This document shows positions 48,686-57,231 of a stretch of 64,000 nt of DNA, in pieces (position 1 is the stretch's first letter; the number at the start of each line of letters is the position of its first letter). The notes beneath the pieces were generated by a model that worked only from the letters and a program-made list of their open reading frames with translations, searched no databases and was not told where the DNA came from. Source of the stretch: Legionellales bacterium (GTDB lineage: Bacteria > Pseudomonadota > Gammaproteobacteria > Comchoanobacterales > Comchoanobacteraceae); NCBI GenBank assembly GCA_002722435.1, contig PBLX01000048.1, positions 1-64,000 on the forward strand, written 5' to 3'. Both the position numbers and the translations under genes were made by a program.

Positions 48686-48992
48686 CAAAATTTGGGACTG
48701 GATGAACGAACATATGTATGTGACCGTGTTCGTTCTTGCTCTCATAACCGACTTCTGGGCTAATTGGTATAGCTATGCTATTGTTCACGACTGGATTGTG
48801 CTTCAGGCATTTTTAGGAATGGCTTTGCCCTTCTTAAATCTGCCTGGAGTGTTGTTTTTTATAGACCGAAAAGACATAAAGGTGCGTCTTAAGCTTTGTG
48901 CTGTGTCCGCCGTTGCAATGTCGCTTGGCTCAACCTTGATGTTGCTTATGGTTAGAGCAGGAATAGGAGTTGGAAAGGATATGATACCATGA
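48672..48992 (+). CDS. Membrane protein inserted in the array behind the same junction
   Basis: MNVGDKIWDWMNEHMYVTVFVLALITDFWANW... multiple TM segments; GTGAATGTCGGTGA overlap. Confidence 0.6.
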   Translation: MNVGDKIWDWMNEHMYVTVFVLALITDFWANWYSYAIVHDWIVLQAFLGMALPFLNLPGVLFFIDRKDIKVRLKLCAVSAVAMSLGSTLMLLMVRAGIGVGKDMIP

Positions 48993-49189
48993 AAGTCGGT
49001 GACTTGGTAAAAGAGAATTGGGGGATGGAAAGAACTGGTGTTGTCTTGGTAGAACTTCCTCGCCCGCCGTCATCTCCCGTTCGCATGAGATTGTTCAAAG
49101 TCTTGTGGGGCACGTACTCTCCAACGCATCCCACTTTGATAGGTCCACTATGGGAATCACAAGCGGAGGTAATCAGTGAAAGTCGGTGA
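48989..49189 (+). CDS. MKVGDLV-family array protein 10
   Basis: MKVGDLVKENWGMERTGVVLVEL...FKVLWGTYS...AEVISESR. Confidence 0.65.
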   Translation: MKVGDLVKENWGMERTGVVLVELPRPPSSPVRMRLFKVLWGTYSPTHPTLIGPLWESQAEVISESR

Positions 49190-49376
49190 TATTGTAAAGT
49201 GGACAGAGGTTGAAGAAGTATATAATAAATTCTGCACACATCCATCAGTGGAAGACTTGACAAATGTTAGAAAATGTGGTATTGTTATAGAACAAACACC
49301 ATATATGTTCTTCGTTTTTTGGCAGAACGGAGATCTCATGGCTCAGAAACCAAATACTATTGAGGTAATAAAATGA
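49176..49376 (+). CDS. MKVGDLV-family array protein 11
   Basis: MKVGDIVKWTEVEEVYN...KCGIVIEQTPYMFFVFWQNGDLMAQKPNTIEVIK. Confidence 0.65.
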   Translation: MKVGDIVKWTEVEEVYNKFCTHPSVEDLTNVRKCGIVIEQTPYMFFVFWQNGDLMAQKPNTIEVIK

Positions 49377-49600
49377 TTAAAGAAAGCGGACCTTTTAAAC
49401 TTGGTATGACTCTTTATAGAAAAAGAGAAGACGGTACTAAGCAAGTTGGAGTTTTAGTCAAGATGCATCAAGATCCTGGTTGCTATAACCAGTCAATACA
49501 TGGCCCCTGTCTTGGTGGCAAATCAATACTTTGGCAGGGCGACACAGGGCCAACATACCACTATGGTCAAACATGGTATGAAGATTGTTGCGGAGCATAA
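49373..49600 (+). CDS. Small array-associated protein
   Basis: FKLGMTLYRKREDGTKQVGVLVKM; ATGA overlap. Confidence 0.45.
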   Translation: MIKESGPFKLGMTLYRKREDGTKQVGVLVKMHQDPGCYNQSIHGPCLGGKSILWQGDTGPTYHYGQTWYEDCCGA

Positions 49601-49603
49601 GAT

Positions 49604-49858
49604 ATGAAAGTTGGAGATTTAGTTACGCTCTCTGCGTATGGTAAAAAAGTTAAGAGAACGGGCTGGGTCCGCGATGGAGACATAGGGATCATTAAGTCTG
49701 AACATCCATACGATAGTTATAGAATTTTGTGGTGCAATTCTCAAAAGGGAAGTTACAGTGGCCCCGGTGCAAGGAATTATAGTACCCGTGGCGCTTATTG
49801 GGACTGGTGCATCACTTTTGAGCGTAGAGATTTAAAATTTGTAAAGGAAAAGAAATGA
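49604..49858 (+). CDS. MKVGDLV-family protein
   Basis: MKVGDLVTLSAYGKKVKRTGWVRDGDIGIIKSEHPYDSYRILW. Confidence 0.6.
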   Translation: MKVGDLVTLSAYGKKVKRTGWVRDGDIGIIKSEHPYDSYRILWCNSQKGSYSGPGARNYSTRGAYWDWCITFERRDLKFVKEKK

Positions 49859-50067
49859 AATTTGAAGTTGGTTCAATTGTTGGTGTGAAAAGCGCTAAAG
49901 AACTTAAGCCTATCAAAGCTGTTTACTTGGGGTCTCTTGACCCTGACGATCTCATTTTTGATGATGGCCACGGCATACCCGAGTATACGTCGTGCCTAGT
50001 AAAGATTTTCCTATTAGGTAACGATTCCGTGACTTACACTTTAAAAGATAGGATAGTTGAACTGTGA
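49855..50067 (+). CDS. SH3-like small protein
   Basis: MKFEVGSIVGVKSAKELKPIKAVYLGSLDPDD. Confidence 0.45.
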   Translation: MKFEVGSIVGVKSAKELKPIKAVYLGSLDPDDLIFDDGHGIPEYTSCLVKIFLLGNDSVTYTLKDRIVEL

Positions 50068-50741
50068 GCACCGCCCAAGAGATGCTAGATTATTTGGAAT
50101 CCGTAAGAGAGGAACTGGCGCCCGGCGATGGGCAATTTTTCTTATCTTTATTGTGGCAACATAATAACAAAAAAGAAAGAGGATCTTCACTGTCAGAGAG
50201 TCAAGTTTTTCATCTAAAGAGATTAGTGAGTAAATACAGCGCATCGGCCCTGATAGACAAAAGGAATTTCAGAGATAATTATTCCGACGACCACAGGCTA
50301 ATAGCATTACGTTGCGCTAGGTATTATGATGTTCAGTATCCCAGATATTATGGGAACATTGTAGACAAGGTTTTGAACAGTCCAGAAAATCATGTTTTGG
50401 AATACTCAGAGTATAATAAAATGTGCAACAACAAGTACGCTAAAAAAATATTAGCAGCATACGATGAACCAAAAAAATTTTCTGTAGGGCAAATGGCACA
50501 GATCAGGGCCAACAACAGGGTAGATATTGCTAATAAAAATCGAGATCCGGGATCTTATGCAAATAGATCCGCTCGTCTCGGAGTTAGAAATAAGGTCTGT
50601 ATGATACTTCAGGTCGATGCTTTGCCAATTACTCGCGCTGCAAAGGGAGCTAGGATCTATAAGGTTCTAGTTATTGATGAGGCATCGCCAATTTTTGCGC
50701 ATGAATCGGACCTCAAAAAAGTAAGGGGGCTAAAAAAATGA
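50064..50741 (+). CDS. Hypothetical protein
   Basis: 225 aa, GTG start, ATGA-type overlaps at both ends. Confidence 0.45.
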   Translation: MSTAQEMLDYLESVREELAPGDGQFFLSLLWQHNNKKERGSSLSESQVFHLKRLVSKYSASALIDKRNFRDNYSDDHRLIALRCARYYDVQYPRYYGNIVDKVLNSPENHVLEYSEYNKMCNNKYAKKILAAYDEPKKFSVGQMAQIRANNRVDIANKNRDPGSYANRSARLGVRNKVCMILQVDALPITRAAKGARIYKVLVIDEASPIFAHESDLKKVRGLKK

Positions 50742-51166
50742 ATACGATTAAAGCTATATCATTTCTCCACAAGGGTGAAAGGGTTGTCGTTAAAGCAAAC
50801 AGCAGTGGAAGATTCAGAGTTCCAGTGACCAATATCATCGAAGGTCGCATGAAGACTAACTTCAAAATGCTAAAAGCCAGAGAAGTAATAGAGCATGCGA
50901 TCATAAAATCTTGTGACCCGACCTTGTACCTAGACAAAGGCGAGCGCTTGCGGGTATATCAAGACGGGGATCCAAGTTATTTGCCAGCTCAAGTAGAGGG
51001 TGTATTAGAAAAGCATGATTCAAAAATAAAATTTTCTTCTTTAAAAAAAATAAAAAAATCTAAAATCTTTTCACAAGATGCACCTGGTGATAGTCCGTAC
51101 AGCGGCTCAGGCTCTGGGATAGGCTGGTTTGACATTTTTGACGGGATAGACGACTATTATGACTGA
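50738..51166 (+). CDS. Hypothetical protein with N-terminal KGERVVV segment
   Basis: 142 aa ORF in the same operon. Confidence 0.45.
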   Translation: MNTIKAISFLHKGERVVVKANSSGRFRVPVTNIIEGRMKTNFKMLKAREVIEHAIIKSCDPTLYLDKGERLRVYQDGDPSYLPAQVEGVLEKHDSKIKFSSLKKIKKSKIFSQDAPGDSPYSGSGSGIGWFDIFDGIDDYYD

Positions 51167-51383
51167 TGAATCTCAACTTGAGGTTGGTGATTACGTTGTT
51201 GTGGTTGCTGATGCTGATCATTTTATGAGACCTGATAGCTTGAAATTTTATCCAAAAGCTGTTATACTGAAAACAGTAGGTGATAATTGGAGTAGAGTAT
51301 TCTTATCTTCTCAAAGTCATACAAAAATACTAGATATGCCAAACACAATGTTGAGGAAAATTGATGGAAATATACAATTTTAG
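51159..51383 (+). CDS. VGDYV-type small protein
   Basis: LEVGDYVVVVADADHFMRPDSLKFYPKAVILKTV. Confidence 0.45.
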   Translation: MTDESQLEVGDYVVVVADADHFMRPDSLKFYPKAVILKTVGDNWSRVFLSSQSHTKILDMPNTMLRKIDGNIQF

Positions 51384-51636
51384 AGTGGGCGATATGCTTT
51401 ATCACGATGACAACCACAGAACAACCAATCAAGATAGGACTTCAATCACGGGAGTTATTTATAAGGTAACACCGAAATATGTATATTATGCAATTTGCGC
51501 TGGTCCAAGAACTGGCGGCTGCGCCTATATATCAAGAGACAACAAGATAAAAAAAGACAAAATTGTCAAGGCTGTGAGAGAAGGTCTCATCCACATCAGT
51601 TACAGCGGAGGGACTAGCCGTCGCCGGAAGCAGTAA
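51361..51636 (+). CDS. Small protein with VGDMLY segment
   Basis: YNFRVGDMLYHDDNHRTTNQDRTSITGVIYKVTPKYVYYAIC. Confidence 0.45.
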   Translation: MMEIYNFRVGDMLYHDDNHRTTNQDRTSITGVIYKVTPKYVYYAICAGPRTGGCAYISRDNKIKKDKIVKAVREGLIHISYSGGTSRRRKQ

Positions 51637-51644
51637 AAGAAAGC

Positions 51645-51881
51645 ATGAAAAGTGTAAGGCAAAAAATTGATGTCGGTGATCTAGTTGAATATGAAGTTGG
51701 CAAGATGTCACTCACTGGACTTGTTATGGAAAGGAAAGCGATAAACCCCAACTATGACACTGACCGGCATTTCCATCCAGATGAATACCACTGCAAAGTT
51801 CTGCTGTTAAATTCTGACTTGCCAAATGACGCAAGATGGATAAGAACTAAGTGGTTGAAATTATTATCAAAAAACTCTTGA
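51645..51881 (+). CDS. VGDLVEY small protein
   Basis: IDVGDLVEYEVGKMSLTGLVMERK...CKVLLLNSD. Confidence 0.5.
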   Translation: MKSVRQKIDVGDLVEYEVGKMSLTGLVMERKAINPNYDTDRHFHPDEYHCKVLLLNSDLPNDARWIRTKWLKLLSKNS

Positions 51882-51906
51882 CAATTTTTAATGATTCTGT
51901 TATAGT
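51878..51906 (+). promoter_or_regulatory. Promoter TTGACA-17-TATAGT
   Basis: Direct reading. Confidence 0.7.
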
Positions 51907-51939
51907 ATATATATACAAAAAAATGAAAGGAAATTTAAT

Positions 51940-52518
51940 ATGCACGAAAACGTCAAGTACATGACCAACAGTGAACTGATTGGCCTTGCGAAAAATAGAT
52001 TTACTTCCGAGAAAATACAAGTTGAGATAGCGAAGCATCACTATCGCAGGGCCAAAGAGTATTTATGCTGCAATAAGGGCCTTTCCAAGAAGGCTAGAGA
52101 CATTCTCTGGGATCATCCTGGCTATGTTATGAAGGGTGATTTAATTGCGTATGGGCACTATTCCGATACCCCGCGCCTTGAATATGAAAACATTGGGTTT
52201 CTTTGGAACAATTTTTCAGATAAAATGCTGCGACGATCACCCTGGCGCCTCCAGAAGGTTTTCTTGTCTGGCACCCGATATTGGACTCACGGCTTTTGGG
52301 AACAACATAAAGGAGCCGTACAGACTCCAAATTTTGTTATGGAGGGCTTGTATGAGTCTATTGATAAACTATCAGGCTGGGAGCGATCGAGCTTAATCCA
52401 GCGATTAATCGAGTACAGGAATACACCCAAAGAAATTATAGTAAAATTGTCAGCATCTTGTACAGATGAGAGGCTCCGGAATTTCGCGTTGACAAAACTT
52501 GCACAAATTTCCGCATAA
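51940..52518 (+). CDS. Hypothetical protein
   Basis: 192 aa, RBS GAAAGGA, own promoter. Confidence 0.5.
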   Translation: MHENVKYMTNSELIGLAKNRFTSEKIQVEIAKHHYRRAKEYLCCNKGLSKKARDILWDHPGYVMKGDLIAYGHYSDTPRLEYENIGFLWNNFSDKMLRRSPWRLQKVFLSGTRYWTHGFWEQHKGAVQTPNFVMEGLYESIDKLSGWERSSLIQRLIEYRNTPKEIIVKLSASCTDERLRNFALTKLAQISA

Positions 52519-52545
52519 AGAACAATAAAATTTTATTAAAACAAC

Positions 52546-52574
52546 TTGACAAATTATATGTAGTTTGATAAACT
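52546..52574 (+). promoter_or_regulatory. Promoter TTGACA-17-TAAACT with TGA extended -10
   Basis: Direct reading, upstream of the MoxR-like gene. Confidence 0.6.
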
Positions 52575-52623
52575 ATTTATACATAGAACAACTTAACAGC
52601 AAACAAACATAAGGAGATTTCAG

Positions 52624-53685
52624 ATGGCTGTTGATTTCGCTACTTTTTCGCAAATTGTTGATCACGTAACCGCAGTGCGTAAGCCTGTTCTTTTGCGAGG
52701 TCGTCATGGTATCGGTAAGTCAACCGTGGTATACCAGTACGCAGACCAACATGGGTTGGATGTTGTTGAACGCCGCGCCTCACAAATGACAGAAGGTGAC
52801 TTGGTGGGCCTGCCTTCAATTAAGGCAAACTCTACTAAGTTTAACCCTCCCGACTGGTTTAAGACTGCTTGTGACAAGCCAGTGGTGCTGTTCCTCGACG
52901 AGGTTGATCGTGCTACTCTTGAAGTTAGGCAGGGCATCTTTGAGCTTACAGACAGTCGCAAGCTGAATGGTCACACTTTGCACCCTGACACGTTGATCTT
53001 TGCCGCAGTGAATGGTGGCGAGCACGGATCACAATATCAAGTCGGTGAAATGGATCCTGCCGAGCTTGACAGGTGGACCGTTTTTGATATCGAGCCTAGT
53101 GTTGAGGACTGGTTGTCTTGGGCTACTGATTCAAAAATTTCTAGTGAAGTCTGGAATTTTATCAATCAGAACAGATTGCACCTAGAGCATTCTGATGATT
53201 TTGAGCCAAACAAAGTTTATCCCTCTCGAAGATCTTGGGAAAGACTCGACGAGTGCCTGCAGAAGGGTCGGCTTTTAGACGAGTCAAGTCCCACTCTGTA
53301 CAACTTGACCGCTGCATTTGTTGGCTTTGAGGCCGCTGTCGCCTTCAACGACTTCATAGCCAACTATGATAGGCAAGTAACAACTGAAGATATTCTGGTT
53401 CATGGTAACTTCGCCAAGGTTGCAGACTTTGGGATCAATGATCACACTGCAATCATTGATAAGTTTGAAGCGGAAGAGACATTCGGTAACGAGCTTAGTC
53501 AAGATTTGATTGACAACTTGGCAAGATACTTCATCATGTTGCCGTCCGAAGTTGCAATGAAATTGTGGACAGTTATGGGCAAGGGTGACGTTAACAACAC
53601 TGTGAAGCTACACAAGTCAGAGGTTGACGGACAGTCTGTTTCAAAGCACTTTGTTCTACTAATCAACGGTAAGGAGTCGGAGTAA
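52624..53685 (+). CDS. MoxR-like AAA+ ATPase
   Basis: LLRGRHGIGKSTVVYQYA (Walker A), VVLFLDEVDRA (Walker B), TLIFAAVNGG, LDRWTVFDIEPS. Confidence 0.85.
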   Translation: MAVDFATFSQIVDHVTAVRKPVLLRGRHGIGKSTVVYQYADQHGLDVVERRASQMTEGDLVGLPSIKANSTKFNPPDWFKTACDKPVVLFLDEVDRATLEVRQGIFELTDSRKLNGHTLHPDTLIFAAVNGGEHGSQYQVGEMDPAELDRWTVFDIEPSVEDWLSWATDSKISSEVWNFINQNRLHLEHSDDFEPNKVYPSRRSWERLDECLQKGRLLDESSPTLYNLTAAFVGFEAAVAFNDFIANYDRQVTTEDILVHGNFAKVADFGINDHTAIIDKFEAEETFGNELSQDLIDNLARYFIMLPSEVAMKLWTVMGKGDVNNTVKLHKSEVDGQSVSKHFVLLINGKESE

Positions 53686-53689
53686 TAAA

Positions 53690-55027
53690 ATGTCTGATCT
53701 CGCAAAGAAAGAAGAGAGGGAGTTTGACCTCAATATGAACACCGCGAGACTGCTCATGGATGAGCCTTTCTTTGCGGCGATTTCCCGAAGAATTGACAAG
53801 CGCGCCAGCTATGCGATTCCAACCGCGGGCGTTATGGTTAATCCCGATACGGCTCAATTTGAAATGCTGTACAATCCAAAATTTTTTGACACTCTAAGCG
53901 ATTTGGAGAGATCAGATATCTTAAAGCATGAATTTTATCATGTTATATTTGAGCACGTCACAGGTCGAATGCCAGAAGATATCAACATGAAGTTGTGGAA
54001 TATCGCGACAGACTTAGCGATTAACTCTCATTTGCGTAACTTGCCAAAGGGTGGCTTAATCCCTGGAGAGAAAGGCACGCCATTTGAAAACTTACCTTCT
54101 GGTAAGTCTGCGGAGTGGTATCTTGCAAACATGCCAAAATTTGCAGGACAATCTAAGTCTGGTTCTGGCCCCTCTCAAGAGGGAGACACCGGGTCCAGCG
54201 GGGAAGACTCTCCCAATCCTCAGAATGACCCCGAAGATGGCAACGGCGGCTCTGAAGCTGACACAGGTCCCAAATCAGATTCTGATTCTGAAGAGAATAA
54301 AAGCCCTGGGACAGGCTCTGGCGATCAGGAATTACCAGAAATTCCAGATTCTATTGATGACCACTCAGGTTGGGGAAACTGCTCACAGGAAGTGAAGGAG
54401 ATTGCGAAAGAGAGATTGAAAGAGGTTGTACGCAAGGCAGCCAATGAGGCTAGTGCCTCCAACAGGTGGGGCAGTGTCTCTTCTGAGACAAGGAAGAAAG
54501 TGATGAAGCTCCTAGAGACAAGGGTCGATTGGAGAAAGGTGCTAAGATATTTTATCAAATCTTCTCAGAAGGCAAACAGAAGCTCTTCAATCAAGAGGAT
54601 CAATCGCAGATATCCGTATGTCCACCCTGGCAGAAAATCGAGCAGGGTTGCCAAGATCGCTATTTCAATCGACCAATCAGGGTCAGTGAGTGATTCAATG
54701 TTAGCTTTATTTTTCGCGGAGCTTAACAAGCTGGCAGAAATTGCAGAGTTTACGGTAGTGCCATTTGACACCCGAGTTGATGAGGATAAGGTTTTTGTTT
54801 GGTCAAAGAACTCAGCAAGAACTCCTGAACGAGTGCTCACCGGCGGCACTTGTTTCAATGCCCCGACTGAATATGTAAACGACAAAAATTTTGATGGACA
54901 CATTGTACTTACTGATATGTGTGCACCGAAGCCAAAGGCCAGCAAGTGCCAGAGAATGTGGATGACCACAAAAGAGTATGCTAGTGCTTACTTTTCCACC
55001 AAGGAGAGAGTAGTTGTTATAGATTAA
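53690..55027 (+). CDS. VWA-domain putative metallopeptidase (DUF2201-like), partner of MoxR
   Basis: LKHEFYHVIFEH, IATDLAINSHL, acidic linker, C-terminal VWA IAISIDQSGSVSDS...VLTGGTCFNAPTEYV...HIVLTDM. Confidence 0.8.
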   Translation: MSDLAKKEEREFDLNMNTARLLMDEPFFAAISRRIDKRASYAIPTAGVMVNPDTAQFEMLYNPKFFDTLSDLERSDILKHEFYHVIFEHVTGRMPEDINMKLWNIATDLAINSHLRNLPKGGLIPGEKGTPFENLPSGKSAEWYLANMPKFAGQSKSGSGPSQEGDTGSSGEDSPNPQNDPEDGNGGSEADTGPKSDSDSEENKSPGTGSGDQELPEIPDSIDDHSGWGNCSQEVKEIAKERLKEVVRKAANEASASNRWGSVSSETRKKVMKLLETRVDWRKVLRYFIKSSQKANRSSSIKRINRRYPYVHPGRKSSRVAKIAISIDQSGSVSDSMLALFFAELNKLAEIAEFTVVPFDTRVDEDKVFVWSKNSARTPERVLTGGTCFNAPTEYVNDKNFDGHIVLTDMCAPKPKASKCQRMWMTTKEYASAYFSTKERVVVID

Positions 55028-55310
55028 AATCCGACACGTATATGTGTCGGTGCCGGTTGGTCAATCCTCGCTTTCCATATGTGCTTACGAGCATCGAAAG
55101 ATAGGTGGCAAGATGAGGCAACTGGTGGGACTTGGATACTATTATAGGATAAGGCGCGATTGTCTATAACCGCGTCCAAGTACAAACTTGGTTGAATGCC
55201 CGAGTGACAGAAGCAGGGACAACCAGGGGAGTGAAAGAAAATAAAATAAGACATAGGCTGGCGAAAGTCAAGGCGGTGAGGACAGCCTGACCCAAGATCC
55301 CAAATTTTTT
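55028..55310 (+). ncRNA. Structured noncoding RNA candidate A
   Basis: No good ORF; nested perfect stems (TTATAG/CTATAA, TGGTTG/CAACCA, AGGCTG/CAGCCT), outer TGGGACTTGG/CCAAGaTCCCA, then AAATTTTTT. Confidence 0.6.
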
Positions 55311-55333
55311 ATTGATGCGAACATAATTATTAT

Positions 55334-55549
55334 ATGGTTGCACTCAAAGAAGGCGATCTTGTCGCCTGTTATTTAACGAACACTGAGACATACGAAGAGC
55401 TTTTATCTTGGGGTATAGTGTTGCAAGTTTCGGAGTCTCTCAAGGACCTATTGGTGCTGGATAATTCTGGAAACATTTGCTGGTTCCCTAGGAAAAGATG
55501 GACAAAACTTAGAGAAGAAAAAAACAAAAATTTTACTGGACATTTATGA
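55334..55549 (+). CDS. EGDLV-type small protein
   Basis: MVALKEGDLVACYLTNTETYEELLSWGIVLQVSESLKDLLVLDNSGN. Confidence 0.5.
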   Translation: MVALKEGDLVACYLTNTETYEELLSWGIVLQVSESLKDLLVLDNSGNICWFPRKRWTKLREEKNKNFTGHL

Positions 55550-55623
55550 TGACTATTGTTATACTGGTAATGTTGATAATGTCAATTAAGGCATTATTTT
55601 CTATTATCACGGGAGGAGGATAA

Positions 55624-55854
55624 GTGATTCGTTGCAAATCTGAAAAGCCCATGAAAAAACTAGAACTTGACCTCACAGGTCCAGAAGGCAATGCTTTTGT
55701 TTTGCTAGGATACGCAAGAATGTGGGGGCGTCAACTTGGGTACTCTGAAAGTAAAATTAAAGCCATTCAAGATGTTATGAAACTAACCAATTATGATGGT
55801 TTAGTACACACACTTGATCAGCATTTTGGCGAATACGTCACATTTTGGAGGTAA
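55624..55854 (+). CDS. Small hypothetical phage protein
   Basis: ELDLTGPEGNAFVLLGYARMWGRQLG. Confidence 0.5.
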   Translation: MIRCKSEKPMKKLELDLTGPEGNAFVLLGYARMWGRQLGYSESKIKAIQDVMKLTNYDGLVHTLDQHFGEYVTFWR

Positions 55855-56180
55855 GGTACATGGATAATGAAATTTTAGATGAAAAGTTTGTCAGAAGAAA
55901 AGTAATGACACAGGGCGTCAATATCCTGAGAGCAATTATTGAATCATACCATAGTGGTATTTTTGATGACCCAAAGGCTAGTATACACTTATGCTCTTTA
56001 TTTGCTCTTGTCGCAGAGGGTAAAGTCATAGGACATTTCGACTCTGAAACAGCTTCTACAAAATGGACTTTATCAGAAGATTATATGAAGAGACTTCAGG
56101 AAATTGAAGATGACATTTTGCAATCAAAAATTTTGAAGGGACCATGGAAAAATTCACTTGACCCAGACGTAAATACCTGA
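55845..56180 (+). CDS. Hypothetical protein
   Basis: 111 aa; likely ATG at 55860. Confidence 0.45.
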   Translation: MEVRYMDNEILDEKFVRRKVMTQGVNILRAIIESYHSGIFDDPKASIHLCSLFALVAEGKVIGHFDSETASTKWTLSEDYMKRLQEIEDDILQSKILKGPWKNSLDPDVNT

Positions 56181-56186
56181 TATAAT
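56158..56186 (+). promoter_or_regulatory. Promoter TTGACC-17-TATAAT; extended -10 TGA is the stop codon of 55845..56180
   Basis: Direct reading. Confidence 0.7.
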
Positions 56187-56214
56187 TATATTATAACAAT
56201 CAAGGAGTATTGAG

Positions 56215-56415
56215 ATGGTTGCCATCTGTGTCGAGTGCTGGGAAGAATATAATCCAAAGAGAAGAGAACTAGGTTACAGGACATGCTTGGAGTGCGGTGC
56301 AGCTAACGCTAGGCTCGAAAAAGCTAGGAAAGCAAAGTGTTCTGCGCCTGCCTACAACAAAGGTGCGTATCAATACGTTGGTTCTGTACAAGCTGCTAGG
56401 AGCGTTGGACGTTGA
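56215..56415 (+). CDS. Zn-ribbon-like small protein
   Basis: CVECWEEYNPKRRELGYRTCLECGAANA. Confidence 0.5.
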   Translation: MVAICVECWEEYNPKRRELGYRTCLECGAANARLEKARKAKCSAPAYNKGAYQYVGSVQAARSVGR

Positions 56416-56599
56416 AAAGTTGTATTATTTTTTCATTCGCTTTGCTGCTCACAGGTTGCCCAATCTCAGAAGATGATTGCCAAAAAGTTATGGTCTGTGA
56501 ACAAGATAAGGAGATGCTTTGTTATGAGATGGACGATGGTTGCATAGACGAGTGTCATTATTGGGTTTTTGAAAGTTGCTTTGAGGTTTGTAAAAGTTA

Positions 56600-56875
56600 A
56601 TGTCGCATACCGCAAGAAAAAATAGAGACAGGTATCCCGAAGTTGGAGACCTCATCATCGCTTATCCATCCACAACTAAAGTATTTATGGGGATCGTTAA
56701 TCAGGTGACTGAGTATTGTTATGACACTGGCTACCGACAAAAGCAAAATGTCCTTATAACTTGGCAAGGTGAGCCGCCAGATAGTTACAGTTCGGAGTAC
56801 GGATATTCAGCTATGAACATTCACAACCTTAGAAGCACATTCAAAATTTTTAGAGAAGGTGAGGAGATCCAGTGA
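56600..56875 (+). CDS. VGDLI-type small protein
   Basis: YPEVGDLIIAYPSTTKVFMGIVNQVTEYCYDTGYRQKQNVLITWQGEP. Confidence 0.5.
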   Translation: MSHTARKNRDRYPEVGDLIIAYPSTTKVFMGIVNQVTEYCYDTGYRQKQNVLITWQGEPPDSYSSEYGYSAMNIHNLRSTFKIFREGEEIQ

Positions 56876-56988
56876 GTGAAGCAGGGTTGTTGTACATGCA
56901 GACAGCAGGAATTATTGAGTACATCGTAGTGGGCACCACGGTGGTTCTTTGTTCTGCAATTTTATTGTGGGCTTTTAAATAAAAGTTC

Positions 56989-57017
56989 TTGACTTTCAGT
57001 AGTTTAGCTGCTATACT
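56989..57017 (+). promoter_or_regulatory. Promoter TTGACT-17-TATACT
   Basis: Direct reading. Confidence 0.65.
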
Positions 57018-57051
57018 ATAAGAGTAGAAACAATCAAGAAAGGCTTTTTCT

Positions 57052-57231
57052 ATGGCAGGTAAAGCAAGAATGAGATTTGTTGCGAGGTCGAATCGCCTTC
57101 GCTTTGAACGTGACAGCGGACATTATGCAGGCGTGAACCTTTACGGTGTTGAGTGCATTTACTGTCACGAGTATTTTCCCAATGTAAAGAAGCCAGAGTT
57201 TGGCGGTCATGTTTGTAGGAGTTGTAAGTAA
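57052..57231 (+). CDS. Zn-ribbon small protein
   Basis: 59 aa MAGKARMRFVARSNRLRFERDSGHYAGVNLYGVECIYCHEYFPNVKKPEFGGHVCRSCK. Confidence 0.5.
   Translation: MAGKARMRFVARSNRLRFERDSGHYAGVNLYGVECIYCHEYFPNVKKPEFGGHVCRSCK

Noticed and set aside
46861-49376. CRISPR-like interpretation of the repeated junction sequence
   Set aside because: Units are 170-220 bp apart and fully coding, with short imperfect repeats; this is not a repeat-spacer array.
55031-55050. CCGACACGTATATGTGTCGG as a terminator for the VWA gene
   Set aside because: Strong hairpin but no following T-run; treated as part of ncRNA candidate A.
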